Shown here in pieces: positions 35,316 to 43,927 of a DNA stretch of 64,000 bases. The position numbers were made by a program, and so were the translations under genes. Below the pieces are notes generated by a model. That model saw only the letters and a list, made by a program, of their open reading frames with translations. It did no database searches and was not told the origin of the DNA. This DNA comes from Roseibium polysiphoniae. Its GTDB lineage: Bacteria > Pseudomonadota > Alphaproteobacteria > Rhizobiales > Stappiaceae. Numbering within the stretch: position 1 is the stretch's first letter; each line of letters opens with the position of its first letter. The stretch is from contig NZ_JACYXJ010000004.1 in NCBI RefSeq assembly GCF_014842925.1, forward strand, positions 62,001 through 126,000. Reading direction: 5' to 3'.

Positions 35316-36251
35316 ATGTCCGGTCAGAAAAAGATCAAGGTTCCCGGTGGCTCCGCCACTGGGCCGGTGGAGACAGCCGCTTCGCCGGCCTCTCAGGCGT
35401 CCCTTGCCGCAATAGGCCTGATCCTGTTGGCTTGCCTTTGTTTTTCCGGGCTTGATGCGACGGCGAAATACCTCAGCCAGTCCCTTCCGCCGCTTCAGAT
35501 CGTGTGGATGCGCTTTGTTGTTCACGTTGTCCTAGCGCTCATCATATTCCAGGCTTGCAAGACACCAAGCCTGTTCAAGACTAAGCGTCTATTGCTGCAG
35601 ATCGTTCGCGCCTTTTGCCTGCTTGCCACAACCACAGGCAATTTTTTGGCGGTTCAGCATCTTCAGCTAGCCGAGACAATGTCGATCATGTTTGCGGCGC
35701 CCTTTGTTGTAACTGCGCTTGCCGGACCGATGTTGGGTGAGTGGGCAGGCATAAGGCGCTGGGCGGCCATCCTCGTCGGTTTCATTGGTGTTCTTATCGT
35801 GACGCAGCCGGGCAGCGGGGAAATGCACTGGGCCGCCATCTATGCGGTCGCGGCTCTTTTCTTCTATGCGCTTTATGCGCTGTTGACCCGCAAACTGGCG
35901 GCAACGGATTCTTCGGCCAGCATGCTGCTGATTTCCGCGGCCGTCGCCGCGATTGCAATGACACCGGCTGGCTTTTCAGTCTGGGTTACACCATCCAATT
36001 GGTTCGACTGGGGCTTGCTGCTGTCCACCGGCGTCTATGGTTGCGTGGGACATTTGATTTTCATTCAGGCGCATCGACTTGCGCCGGCGCCCGTTCTTGC
36101 GCCGTTCATCTATGTTCAGATCGTCTGGATGGTGACCCTCGGCTATTTCGTCTTCAATGATGTTCCGACGGTCAGCACGATTATCGGGGCCTCCATTGTT
36201 GTGGCGTCGGGCCTCTATATTCTCTACCGAGAACAATTAAAGGCGTCCTGA
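35316..36251 (+). CDS. DMT-superfamily (EamA) transporter
   Basis: A 311-residue membrane protein with two EamA repeats and about ten helices (first near residue 30). The N-terminal 25 residues are polar. LACLCFSGLDATAKYLSQ and QIVWMRFVVHV mark repeat 1, FVIQ-like PAPVLAPFIYVQIVWM repeat 2. ATG 35316 is preferred because the frame upstream to 35151 lies over the promoter of ogt and lacks membrane character. The substrate is unknown; these carriers often export amino acids or metabolites. Confidence 0.9.
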   Translation: MSGQKKIKVPGGSATGPVETAASPASQASLAAIGLILLACLCFSGLDATAKYLSQSLPPLQIVWMRFVVHVVLALIIFQACKTPSLFKTKRLLLQIVRAFCLLATTTGNFLAVQHLQLAETMSIMFAAPFVVTALAGPMLGEWAGIRRWAAILVGFIGVLIVTQPGSGEMHWAAIYAVAALFFYALYALLTRKLAATDSSASMLLISAAVAAIAMTPAGFSVWVTPSNWFDWGLLLSTGVYGCVGHLIFIQAHRLAPAPVLAPFIYVQIVWMVTLGYFVFNDVPTVSTIIGASIVVASGLYILYREQLKAS

Positions 36252-36372
36252 TGTAATGAGTGCTCGTGCGGCAGTTGACGCTCGCCCTGCAATTCAGGCT
36301 TAATGCATCCGGGCTTGAGGGGCGTAGATTTCCGAAAGTCTTGATCGTTGACTTGCAATGCGGGAGGCAGCA

Positions 36373-37017
36373 ATGTCCTTGACGCGACGAGATTTTCTTG
36401 CTGGCAGTGCCGTGATGAGCGCGTCCATGCTGGTAAGCAGTCCAGCTTTTTCGAATGCTGCGGCGAATGCATATTTTGACGGCTACCGTGACGACAATGG
36501 TTTTCGGTACCGTTCGACCAACTTTAACAAGATCGACCCTGTCTGGCACCGTCAGATGGTCAAGTATTTCAGTCCCGAGTCTCCGGGAACAGTCGTAGTC
36601 GATACGCGCAATCATTTTCTCTATGTCGTTTGGGAGAACAACACGGCATTGCGCTATGGCGTTGGCGTCGGCCGTGAAGGTTTTCAGTGGTTTGGGCGGG
36701 CGAGGATAGATCGAAAGGCCCTGTGGCCCAGATGGGTTCCGCCGCCTGAAATGCTTCAGCGGCAACCAGAGCTTCCGCGCCGTGTGGAAGGAGGAGCTGC
36801 CAACAATCCACTCGGGCCACGTGCGCTGTACCTCTACCGAGACGGCGGCGACCTTGGGTATCGACTGCATGGAACTCTCGAGCCCTGGAGCATTGGGCGA
36901 GATGTTTCCAGTGGCTGCGTTCGTATGTTCCCGGAAGACGTCATCGATCTTTATCAACGATGCCCGAAAGGAACAAAGGTGCTTGTTTTGGAGCATCTCG
37001 GCGCCAACGCGGGCTGA
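36373..37017 (+). CDS. Tat-exported L,D-transpeptidase (YkuD family)
   Basis: A 214-residue periplasmic protein with a twin-arginine signal (TRRDFLAGSAVMSAS). ATG 36373 has GGGAGG 6 bases upstream; ATG 36358 is less likely. The YkuD domain (about 75-208) has the catalytic HGTLEPWSIGRDVSSGCVRM, with His and Cys of the HxnSxGC(I/V)R motif. It forms 3-3 peptidoglycan cross-links or attaches lipoproteins to the wall. An almost ideal terminator follows. Confidence 0.94.
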   Translation: MSLTRRDFLAGSAVMSASMLVSSPAFSNAAANAYFDGYRDDNGFRYRSTNFNKIDPVWHRQMVKYFSPESPGTVVVDTRNHFLYVVWENNTALRYGVGVGREGFQWFGRARIDRKALWPRWVPPPEMLQRQPELPRRVEGGAANNPLGPRALYLYRDGGDLGYRLHGTLEPWSIGRDVSSGCVRMFPEDVIDLYQRCPKGTKVLVLEHLGANAG

Positions 37018-37041
37018 TTAAAATCTAATACAAGACTATTT

Positions 37042-37074
37042 GGCAGGCGGTCATCTTGAGCCGCCTGCCTTTTT
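37042..37074 (+). terminator. Rho-independent terminator after the L,D-transpeptidase gene
   Basis: GGCAGGCGG (37042-37050) pairs perfectly with CCGCCTGCC (37061-37069) around a 10-nt loop, followed by TTTTT. It begins 25 bp after the stop codon. Confidence 0.93.
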
Positions 37075-37088
37075 GCAAGGGGGCGAAT

Positions 37089-37619
37089 TTGACGGGCTTT
37101 AGAATTTTTCGGTGGAGCGGGCTTTTCGTGATGCTGATTGCAGGGGGACTGCTTTCCGGATGTAACAGTGCGAGCAATCTTGCCACTCCAGACGTCACGA
37201 ACGCGACCGCGGCCGGTTTTGTTGACATGAAACCAGGCTCGGAAGAGGAATTCATGCTGAACGTAGGTCGGAGGGTTTACTTCGACCAAGGCTCATCAAC
37301 GATTTCCGATGAGGCCCAGATGACGATTGTGCGTCAGGCGGATTGGCTCAAGGCCAATAAAAAGTGGCTCGTCAAAATTCAAGGACATGCGGACGATCCG
37401 GGCAGTGAAGCGGCCAACAAGACACTTTCGACCAAGCGTGCCGATGCGGTCCTGAATGCGCTCGTCGCCAAGGGCGTGGATCGCAAACGGCTTTGGACGA
37501 AAGGCTATGGCATAGAGCGTCCCGTAACCGATTGCGATGATATAACCTGCAAGTCCCAGAACCGGCGCGTGGTCGTGAACCTGCGTGAAGAGTTTGACGA
37601 TTCTGCACCTGGGCGCTAA
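37089..37619 (+). CDS. OmpA/Pal-like outer-membrane lipoprotein
   Basis: A 176-residue lipoprotein. TTG 37089 has a strong AAGGGGG site 5 bases upstream; the alternative TTG 37056 would lie inside the terminator. The signal ends in lipobox LLSGC (about residue 24). The OmpA-C domain (about 65-165) has VYFDQGSSTISDEAQ, QGHADDPGSEAANKTLSTKRAD and KGYGIERPV, contacting diaminopimelate in peptidoglycan. It is not next to tolB or ybgF, so it is likely an additional Pal paralogue. Confidence 0.9.
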   Translation: MTGFRIFRWSGLFVMLIAGGLLSGCNSASNLATPDVTNATAAGFVDMKPGSEEEFMLNVGRRVYFDQGSSTISDEAQMTIVRQADWLKANKKWLVKIQGHADDPGSEAANKTLSTKRADAVLNALVAKGVDRKRLWTKGYGIERPVTDCDDITCKSQNRRVVVNLREEFDDSAPGR

Positions 37620-37629
37620 GCGAGACGTG

Positions 37630-37672
37630 TGGGTCGGCAGGTCGCTGAGGGCGTGACCGACCCAACCATTTT
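37630..37672 (+). terminator. Likely terminator after the Pal-like gene
   Basis: TGGGTCGG (37630-37637) pairs with CCGACCCA (37657-37664) across a 19-nt loop, 10 bp after the stop. A short TTTT follows at 37669, so termination is probable but not certain. Confidence 0.55.
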
Positions 37673-37701
37673 GGCGCGATGCGCAGGCTTGAGACGAATG
37701 C

Positions 37702-38847
37702 ATGACGGACGACACCGGTTCTGACAAATCGACCTCCGACAAGGAGGCAGCCGAGGTGGGCCACGATGCGGTTGGGCCGGATGCATCACCCGCTGAGTTC
37801 CACAAGCCGGGCAAGAGGCTGACACTCGGACACATTGCCGATCAGCTTGGCATTTCAACTGCGACCGTATCTCTTGCGCTGCGCGACAGCCCGCTCGTTG
37901 CTGAAGACACGCGCGCGAAGGTCAAAAAGACCGCGGAAGAGATCGGCTACATCTATAACCGCTCGGCTGCTTCCTTGCGCACAGCGCGCAGTCAGATAGT
38001 CGGAGTCGCTGTTCACGACATCCTTAATCCCTATTTCGCTGAGGTGTTCACGGCCCTAGAGGACGTGCTCGAAGAGCAGGGGCAGATGATTTTTATCTGC
38101 AACCACAGGGACGATGTGAAACGCCAACGTGCGTTCATCAACACGCTGCTGCAGCACCGGGCCGATGGGCTGATCCTGTGTCCCTCCGTCGGCACGACCG
38201 CCGAAGAAATCAATCGGCTTGTTGGCCAAGGAGTTCCCGTGACCTTGATGTGCCGTGAGGTACCTGGGGTCTGGGCGCCCTGCGTTCATGGAGATGATGT
38301 CGCCGGTGCCTATGCAGTGACCAAGCATCTCATCGACCAGGGGCACGAGAAGATCGGCATGATCGGCGGAAGGAGAGAAAGCTCTACCGGTCGCGACCGA
38401 CATGCGGGCTGGCTCAGGGCGTTAGAGGAATCGGACCTTGACCCAGAAAAACAGGTCGATGTACCTGAGCTGATGACGCAGGCGGATGGGCGGCGTGTTG
38501 CACCTCAGATCGTGGCGTCGGCAGACCGGCCGTCTGCCCTGATGTGCTTCAACGATCTGGTTGCGCTAGGAATGATGCCGGTCTTCCGGCGCATGGATGT
38601 GGAGCCTGGGCCGGACATGGCGATCACCGGCTATGATGACATCGATGGCGCGGCGAGCAGGACGCCGGCTTTGACCACGGTCTGCAATCATGCTGACAAG
38701 ATCGGTCGGCTCGCCGCCCTGACGCTCTTGCGTCAGGTCGCCGGTGAGCGGGTGCCCAACAAACCGATCCTGATTGAACCTGACCTGCGTATCCGGGAAA
38801 GCTCGCCACCCAAAGGTATCAGGCTGGGGCCGCGGCTGGTCGAGTGA
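37702..38847 (+). CDS. LacI-family transcriptional regulator
   Basis: A 381-residue regulator. A polar N-terminal extension of about 38 residues precedes the LacI helix-turn-helix (LTLGHIADQLGISTATVSLAL, about 40-60) and hinge. The periplasmic-binding-protein-like sensor follows (VGVAVHDILNPYFAEVF to about 365). No sugar genes adjoin it. It may act at a distance, for example on the TRAP operon at 42-45 kb whose spacer has a CG-centred palindrome; this is inference. Confidence 0.93.
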   Translation: MTDDTGSDKSTSDKEAAEVGHDAVGPDASPAEFHKPGKRLTLGHIADQLGISTATVSLALRDSPLVAEDTRAKVKKTAEEIGYIYNRSAASLRTARSQIVGVAVHDILNPYFAEVFTALEDVLEEQGQMIFICNHRDDVKRQRAFINTLLQHRADGLILCPSVGTTAEEINRLVGQGVPVTLMCREVPGVWAPCVHGDDVAGAYAVTKHLIDQGHEKIGMIGGRRESSTGRDRHAGWLRALEESDLDPEKQVDVPELMTQADGRRVAPQIVASADRPSALMCFNDLVALGMMPVFRRMDVEPGPDMAITGYDDIDGAASRTPALTTVCNHADKIGRLAALTLLRQVAGERVPNKPILIEPDLRIRESSPPKGIRLGPRLVE

Positions 38848-38865
38848 TGCTGGCAGCCGCCGAAC

Positions 38866-41073
38866 TCAATCGCTGCTGGAAAACGCGACGTTAGACCCGG
38901 CTTCCCTGATCATGTCGTCCTGGTAAGCGCAGCAGCTGTTCCGTCCATTGTTTTTTGCCTGATAGAGCGCGACGTCAGCGCGTTGTAGAAGGGTTGAAAA
39001 CTCGACGTCATCGTTTGAAATGGTCGCAATTCCCATGCTGCAGGTGACCCCGTCCGCGACGCCAGGTAACTTGCAATCAGTCGTGACAGTCTCGCGGATC
39101 CGCTCAGCAACCATCAGCGCATCCGCCGGGCCGGTTCGGTCGAGAAGGACACAAAACTCCTCTCCGCCCACTCTGCCAAAGACATCAACCGCGCGCAGTA
39201 GCTTGCCGACGACCGCCGTGAAGCGCTTCAGGACCTCGTCGCCAACGCTGTGGCCATAGGTGTCGTTGATTGACTTGAAGTGATCGATGTCGATCAGAAC
39301 GGCCGAAAAAGTCTCCTGAGTGCGCCGAAAGCGCGCGACTTCTGTGTTCGCCCGCTCCAGAAACGCGCGACGGTTGAGAATGCTGGTCAGGTCGTCGACG
39401 CTGGCGATACGTTCGAGCCGAACTTTTGCTTCCATCAACTCGTCGTGATCCTGCTGCCGCGCGATTTCATTCCCGACCCAGTCTGCAAACTGTCTGATGA
39501 TTTCCTTGTCAGTCTTGGTGAAAGGCCGTTGGCGCACGTCGGCACTTGTGAAATTGATCGTGCCATAGCGCTCGCCGTCCACCAGAAGCGGCACGCCAAT
39601 ATATGCTTCGAGCGCAAACGCCCTGTAGCAGGGGTGAAGAGCCAGTTCAGATTTTGCCGTGTGGGCGATGGCGATGGGCTGGTCCGCCTCGATCGTGTGA
39701 GAACAATAAGTATCGCCCAAGGGGAAGCTTGCGCCTGCTTCAAGCTCTCCATTGGGGCTTTGCACCCAGTTGATCGAATAGGTGTTGTCAACAATCCGGC
39801 TGATAATGCCGAACGGCAGATCGAAATGCTCGCAGCCAATTCGAAGGATCTGCTGGATCTTGGCATCGATACCCAGCTTGCGCGTTGACGTGACCGAATA
39901 GAGTTCGGCGAGCGTTCTTTCGATCTTTTTCCGATTGGTGATGTCCGTTGCGAAAATGATCAGTCCGTTTGTGCGCCCGCTGACATCCGGCTTCGGAATG
40001 TACTCGATTTGCATGTTGCGCCGGAGCCCGTCGGGGAAGATGCCCTCGACCTCCACCTTGCTGCGCTCGCCTTCCATCGCCCGGCCGTAAGGCGCTTCAA
40101 GCTGCGTTTGAAGCTCTGCGGAGAGTGATTTTCTGTAGTTTGTGCCAATGAGGTCATCGACGGTCGAGTTCAGAAATTTTGCTGCGATCTCGTTTGCGAA
40201 CCTGCAATTGCCCTCTAAGTCGACCTCGGAAATCGCGCAAGAGAGACTGTCGGTGAGAATGGTTATGTTGGCGTAGGCTTCAATAAGCTCGTTCTGAGCC
40301 GTTTTGAGCTCGGTGATATCAGAGCGAATTCCGGCGGTGCCATTTGAACGCGTCTTTTTCTCTGAGATACGAAGCCATGTACCATCGCCGAGCTTTTGCT
40401 CGATCACGGCGCCATCCGCTTCCCGGTGGCGGCTCATTCTATCTTCAAGCCACTCGGCCTCCGAAAGACTGCCCGTGTCATATTGCCGATTGGCGAGCCC
40501 ATGGGCGAGAATGTCCCTAAAGGAACTTCCCGGTTGCATCATGGCTGCCGATTCAGGGTAGATTTTCTTGTAGTTCTCGTTGCAGATGACGAGATGGTCG
40601 TCCTTGTCATAAAGGGCAAAGCCTTCAGAGATGGATTCAATCGCGTCTTCCAGAATTGCCGAGGCCTGTTCGGCCTTGTTTTCCAGGGCTATTCGATCGG
40701 AGATGTCACGTGCGATGAACAGGAAGCCAGCCAGACCAACCTTAGGATCGAATAGAGGCGTTGATAGAACTTCGCAGGTAACGAGGTTTTTGTTTCGTCT
40801 CTTGAAGTTTACGGCGTATTTTCTGCCTTCGCGTGTCTGCGCTATGTTGGAATTATACTCGCCGATAGCTTCATAATCTTCCAATCTCTCGTAGAGGTGT
40901 CTGCTGGTGTTTCCGATCAGTTCTTCGCGCGTGTAGCCGAAAATTTGTTCTGCTGCTCGGTTTACAAAGATAATCTTCCGGTCTGTTTGCGTAATAACGA
41001 CGGCTTCGCTCATTGCCCCAAAGGTTTTTTCCAGGTCGATATGAATTCCGACCATGGATCTCATTTCAGTCAT
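38866..41073 (-). CDS. Diguanylate cyclase with PAS and GAF sensor domains
   Basis: A 735-residue cytosolic enzyme making cyclic di-GMP from two GTP. Three PAS domains occupy about 12-120, 140-250 and 265-380, a GAF domain about 395-550, and GGDEF about 570-725. The active site is GGEEF. An inhibitory I-site RAVD lies exactly five residues before it, so product inhibition is expected. No EAL domain is present. HxFDLPFGIISRI and SFPLGDTYCS in GAF recall photoreceptor-like GAF proteins, but no chromophore cysteine is assigned. A hairpin-forming repeat lies just upstream. Confidence 0.94.
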   Translation of the reverse strand: MTEMRSMVGIHIDLEKTFGAMSEAVVITQTDRKIIFVNRAAEQIFGYTREELIGNTSRHLYERLEDYEAIGEYNSNIAQTREGRKYAVNFKRRNKNLVTCEVLSTPLFDPKVGLAGFLFIARDISDRIALENKAEQASAILEDAIESISEGFALYDKDDHLVICNENYKKIYPESAAMMQPGSSFRDILAHGLANRQYDTGSLSEAEWLEDRMSRHREADGAVIEQKLGDGTWLRISEKKTRSNGTAGIRSDITELKTAQNELIEAYANITILTDSLSCAISEVDLEGNCRFANEIAAKFLNSTVDDLIGTNYRKSLSAELQTQLEAPYGRAMEGERSKVEVEGIFPDGLRRNMQIEYIPKPDVSGRTNGLIIFATDITNRKKIERTLAELYSVTSTRKLGIDAKIQQILRIGCEHFDLPFGIISRIVDNTYSINWVQSPNGELEAGASFPLGDTYCSHTIEADQPIAIAHTAKSELALHPCYRAFALEAYIGVPLLVDGERYGTINFTSADVRQRPFTKTDKEIIRQFADWVGNEIARQQDHDELMEAKVRLERIASVDDLTSILNRRAFLERANTEVARFRRTQETFSAVLIDIDHFKSINDTYGHSVGDEVLKRFTAVVGKLLRAVDVFGRVGGEEFCVLLDRTGPADALMVAERIRETVTTDCKLPGVADGVTCSMGIATISNDDVEFSTLLQRADVALYQAKNNGRNSCCAYQDDMIREAGSNVAFSSSD

Positions 41074-41087
41074 CAGGGGCGCCTTCT

Positions 41088-41110
41088 CGAAAGTTCCTTT
41101 GGTACTTTCG
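41088..41110. promoter_or_regulatory. Inverted repeat upstream of the diguanylate cyclase gene
   Basis: CGAAAGT (41088-41094) and ACTTTCG (41104-41110) are perfect inverted arms with a 9-nt spacer, 15-37 bp before the start. Either an operator or a leader hairpin. Confidence 0.4.
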
Positions 41111-41208
41111 TGAAATACTAAACAGACCTGTGATGGATTGAAAACTTGTTTGTTTTCGTTTCCGGCATATCAGAACTTCAATTAATTATAGCATTGTAAC
41201 AATTTACA

Positions 41209-42075
41209 CTATCGATCCGACGTTTCGTACCGGCTAGATACCTCGTAATAATGTTCGAAGCCGATTTTCTGCCGAAGCGTTTTGAAGTCCATCAGGTGGG
41301 GAGTTCTGTCGGCATCGCTGGACAAGCTCTGAAGAACTTCGGTCATGGCCTTCATCGCTGCTGCCATGAGAGTGAGTGGATAGGCTGCGATGGAAAAGCC
41401 AATATCACGCAATTCATCGTGTGGCAGATCCGGTGTTTCTCCACCTTCAACGATGTTGGCCATCTTTGGACCGGGCAGCTCACGACACAGAAGCTGCATT
41501 TCCTCGACAGTCCTGGGGGCCTCGACAAAGAGGATGTCGGCTCCGAGTTCCTTGAATTTTCGTGCGCGGTCTATCGCTTCATTCAGGCCATGATCGTGCC
41601 GCGCATCAGTCCTTGCAAGGATCAGGATGTCGGCGCCTTCGTCGCGTGCCTCCTGAGCGGCCCGAATGCGATCGAAGGCTTCTTCCCTGGAGACGACGGC
41701 TTTGCCAGGTGTGTGGCCGCACCGCTTGGGCGCAAGCTGGTCCTCGATCATCACGGCCGCTGCGCCGGCCTTTGCAAAGCCTGAAACCGTTCGGCGGACG
41801 TTCATGGCGTTGCCATAGCCGGTGTCTCCGTCGGCAATCAGCGGAATTGAAATGGCATCGGTGATGTTCCGCGCCTGATCCAGCACCTCGCCATAGGACA
41901 TCAGGCCTAGGTCGGGCTCTCCGATCCGCGATGCGGATGTCGCGAAGCCGGACATGAATGTCAGTCCAAAGCCGGCTTGCTCGATTAGCTTTGCGGAGAG
42001 GGCGTCGAAGCAGCAAGGCATGACGTGCAACTTGTCTTGGGCAAGCAGGGCACGGAGCTGGGCGGCGGGAGACAT
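41209..42075 (-). CDS. Isocitrate lyase/PEP mutase-family C-C lyase
   Basis: A 288-residue enzyme of the ICL/PEPM superfamily. Mg-binding ADGDTGYGN (about 82-90) and EDQLAPKRCGH (about 117-127, with the K(R/K)CGH loop cysteine) mark a lyase and not a mutase. Members cleave 2-methylisocitrate, 2,3-dimethylmalate or oxaloacetate. It is the last gene of the TRAP 2 operon, 9 bp after the permease gene. It probably acts on an imported dicarboxylic acid or a close product. Confidence 0.9.
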   Translation of the reverse strand: MSPAAQLRALLAQDKLHVMPCCFDALSAKLIEQAGFGLTFMSGFATSASRIGEPDLGLMSYGEVLDQARNITDAISIPLIADGDTGYGNAMNVRRTVSGFAKAGAAAVMIEDQLAPKRCGHTPGKAVVSREEAFDRIRAAQEARDEGADILILARTDARHDHGLNEAIDRARKFKELGADILFVEAPRTVEEMQLLCRELPGPKMANIVEGGETPDLPHDELRDIGFSIAAYPLTLMAAAMKAMTEVLQSLSSDADRTPHLMDFKTLRQKIGFEHYYEVSSRYETSDR

Positions 42076-42084
42076 AGTGAATTC

Positions 42085-43359
42085 CTAGAGTTTGAACGGT
42101 ATGTAAAGCGCGATGTCAGGCAGGAGATAGAGCAGAAACACACTGATCAACATAATGATCAGAAATGGCAGGACGCCCCGAGAGACATCGCCAAGACTTG
42201 CGCGCGAGACGGATTGGATGACGTAGAGGTTCAGGCCCACAGGCGGCGTTATCAGTGCGCACTCGACCAGGATGACCATGTAGACGCCGAACCAGATTGG
42301 GTCGAAACCCATCGCGAGCGCGGCAGGTAGAAGAACGGGCGTCATGATCAAGACCATGGACAAGGCCTCGAAGACGAGCCCCATGAACAGGAGCACAATC
42401 GAAACGACGATCACAAAGGCAAAGGGGCTGTCGATCGTCTGTCCAATAAACATCGAGATGTCCTGGGGAATACGGTAGAGCGTGATCGCCTTGCCGAAGA
42501 CCTTTGCCCCGGCGATGATCAGCAGTATCGCCACCGTGGTTGCCATGGCCTCGAAGGCCGCGTCTCGAAAACCCTTCCAGGTCAGCGTGCGCAGGATAAG
42601 CGTCGTGATCACGAGGGCAGCCGCAAAACCAATCGCTGCTGCTTCCGTGGGTGTGGCCGCGCCGGTGTAGATTGCGCCGATCACAATGGCTGCCAGGAGC
42701 ATCGAGGGTGCCGCGCGGAGTGTGGCGGCCTTGCGTTCTGTCCAGCCGGTCGCAGGTTCAGGCGTGTATCCGCCGAACCAGCGTGCATAGACCATGGAAA
42801 ACATGATGAAGAAGATGACCAGCAAAATGCCTGGTCCGACACCTGCCAGAAAAAGGGCGATTACCGACTGTTCGGTGACGAAACCGTAGACGATCATCGG
42901 GATGGACGGTGGGATGAGGATCCCGAGTGTGCCTCCGGCGGCGAGAAGGCCGTAGACGAACTTGCGCTCGTACCCGCGCTGGATCATTTCCGGAATGGCG
43001 ACAGTGCCAATGGTTGCAGCAGTTGCCACGGATGAGCCGGAGATGGCTGCGAAGATCGCGCATGACAGAATGGTTGCGACGGCCAATCCGCCGGGCCAAT
43101 GGCCGACCCATGCGTGAACGGCGGCGAAGAGGTCCTTGCCGACGCCACCTTTCAAAAGGATGTTCGACATCAGCAGGAAGAGTGGGACGGCGAGCAGAAT
43201 AAAACCGTCCAGCGTCGAGAGCACCGCCTGGGGCGCCATCAGAGGCGAGAAGCCGCCAGATACCAGCAGTGCCAGACCGAGGCCGCCAAGTGCAAAGGCG
43301 ACAGGGACCCGAAGAAGCAGCAAGGCAAAGAGCGCCAGGAGGATCATCAAGGTGCTCAT
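42085..43359 (-). CDS. TRAP transporter large permease (DctM family), system 2
   Basis: A 424-residue, 12-helix carrier subunit. Features are LALFALLLLRVPVAFALGG at the N-terminus, FAAISGSSVATAATIGTVAIP and TPPVGLNLYVIQSV. It starts inside the dctQ stop (ATGA, 43356-43359), giving translational coupling. It forms the transport path for a carboxylate bound by the system 2 binding protein. Confidence 0.96.
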   Translation of the reverse strand: MSTLMILLALFALLLLRVPVAFALGGLGLALLVSGGFSPLMAPQAVLSTLDGFILLAVPLFLLMSNILLKGGVGKDLFAAVHAWVGHWPGGLAVATILSCAIFAAISGSSVATAATIGTVAIPEMIQRGYERKFVYGLLAAGGTLGILIPPSIPMIVYGFVTEQSVIALFLAGVGPGILLVIFFIMFSMVYARWFGGYTPEPATGWTERKAATLRAAPSMLLAAIVIGAIYTGAATPTEAAAIGFAAALVITTLILRTLTWKGFRDAAFEAMATTVAILLIIAGAKVFGKAITLYRIPQDISMFIGQTIDSPFAFVIVVSIVLLFMGLVFEALSMVLIMTPVLLPAALAMGFDPIWFGVYMVILVECALITPPVGLNLYVIQSVSRASLGDVSRGVLPFLIIMLISVFLLYLLPDIALYIPFKL

Positions 43360-43859
43360 TCATGGGCTCCATGAGATGCGCTGGCGTCACGCCTGCCGGT
43401 TATCGCCAAATAGGCTTCAATCAACCCCTGAATGAAGAGCAGGGCAAAGCCGACCGGAACCGCGAGTTCGGAAACCCAGGTCGGCAGGTCGAGCATCGAA
43501 CCAGTGGTTCGGCCGCGTTCGAAGGAATCGAAAAAGATCCCCCAGCCCTTCCAGGCAACGACGGCTGAAAATGCCGCGACTGTCAGCATGGCGAAGGCTT
43601 CGGTGAACCGCCGCTGTTGCGCAGAAAGAAGCTCGACGAGCGCATCGACCGCAATGTGCCGCCGAGCCCCCAGAAGCCAGGTCATGCCGAGCAGCGAACC
43701 CCAAATCAAGCAGAGCTGAGAAAGCTCGGCCGCCCAAATGGTTGGAGCCGTGAAGAAATGGCGCGCGACAACCTCAAAGGTCAGCATGAGCCCTGCGGCC
43801 ACGAACAGGCCGGAGGCTGCCCAGGCAAGCGCTTTTGTAAGGCGTTGGAAAAAAGTCAT
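43356..43859 (-). CDS. TRAP transporter small permease (DctQ family), system 2
   Basis: A 167-residue, four-helix membrane protein. ATG 43859 is chosen because it gives the usual N-terminus (MTFFQRLTKALAW). The frame extends to ATG 43916, but those 19 extra codons would run through a 9-bp perfect hairpin and lack hydrophobic character. The FFTAPTIWAAELSQLCLIW motif is typical. Both start choices have weak ribosome sites. Confidence 0.85.
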   Translation of the reverse strand: MTFFQRLTKALAWAASGLFVAAGLMLTFEVVARHFFTAPTIWAAELSQLCLIWGSLLGMTWLLGARRHIAVDALVELLSAQQRRFTEAFAMLTVAAFSAVVAWKGWGIFFDSFERGRTTGSMLDLPTWVSELAVPVGFALLFIQGLIEAYLAITGRRDASASHGAHE

Positions 43860-43883
43860 GTGACAACGATCGCTGGAGGTCAG

Positions 43884-43910
43884 ACCGCGGGCAAACGCAT
43901 CGCCCGCGGT
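43884..43910 (-). promoter_or_regulatory. GC-rich intercistronic hairpin dctP-dctQ, system 2
   Basis: ACCGCGGGC (43884-43892) pairs perfectly with GCCCGCGGT (43902-43910) around a 9-nt loop, 17 bases after the dctP stop. No U-tract follows in the transcript. It resembles the system 3 hairpin and probably stabilises the binding-protein mRNA or attenuates read-through. Confidence 0.65.
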
Positions 43911-43927
43911 GGTCATTCAGTGGGAAC

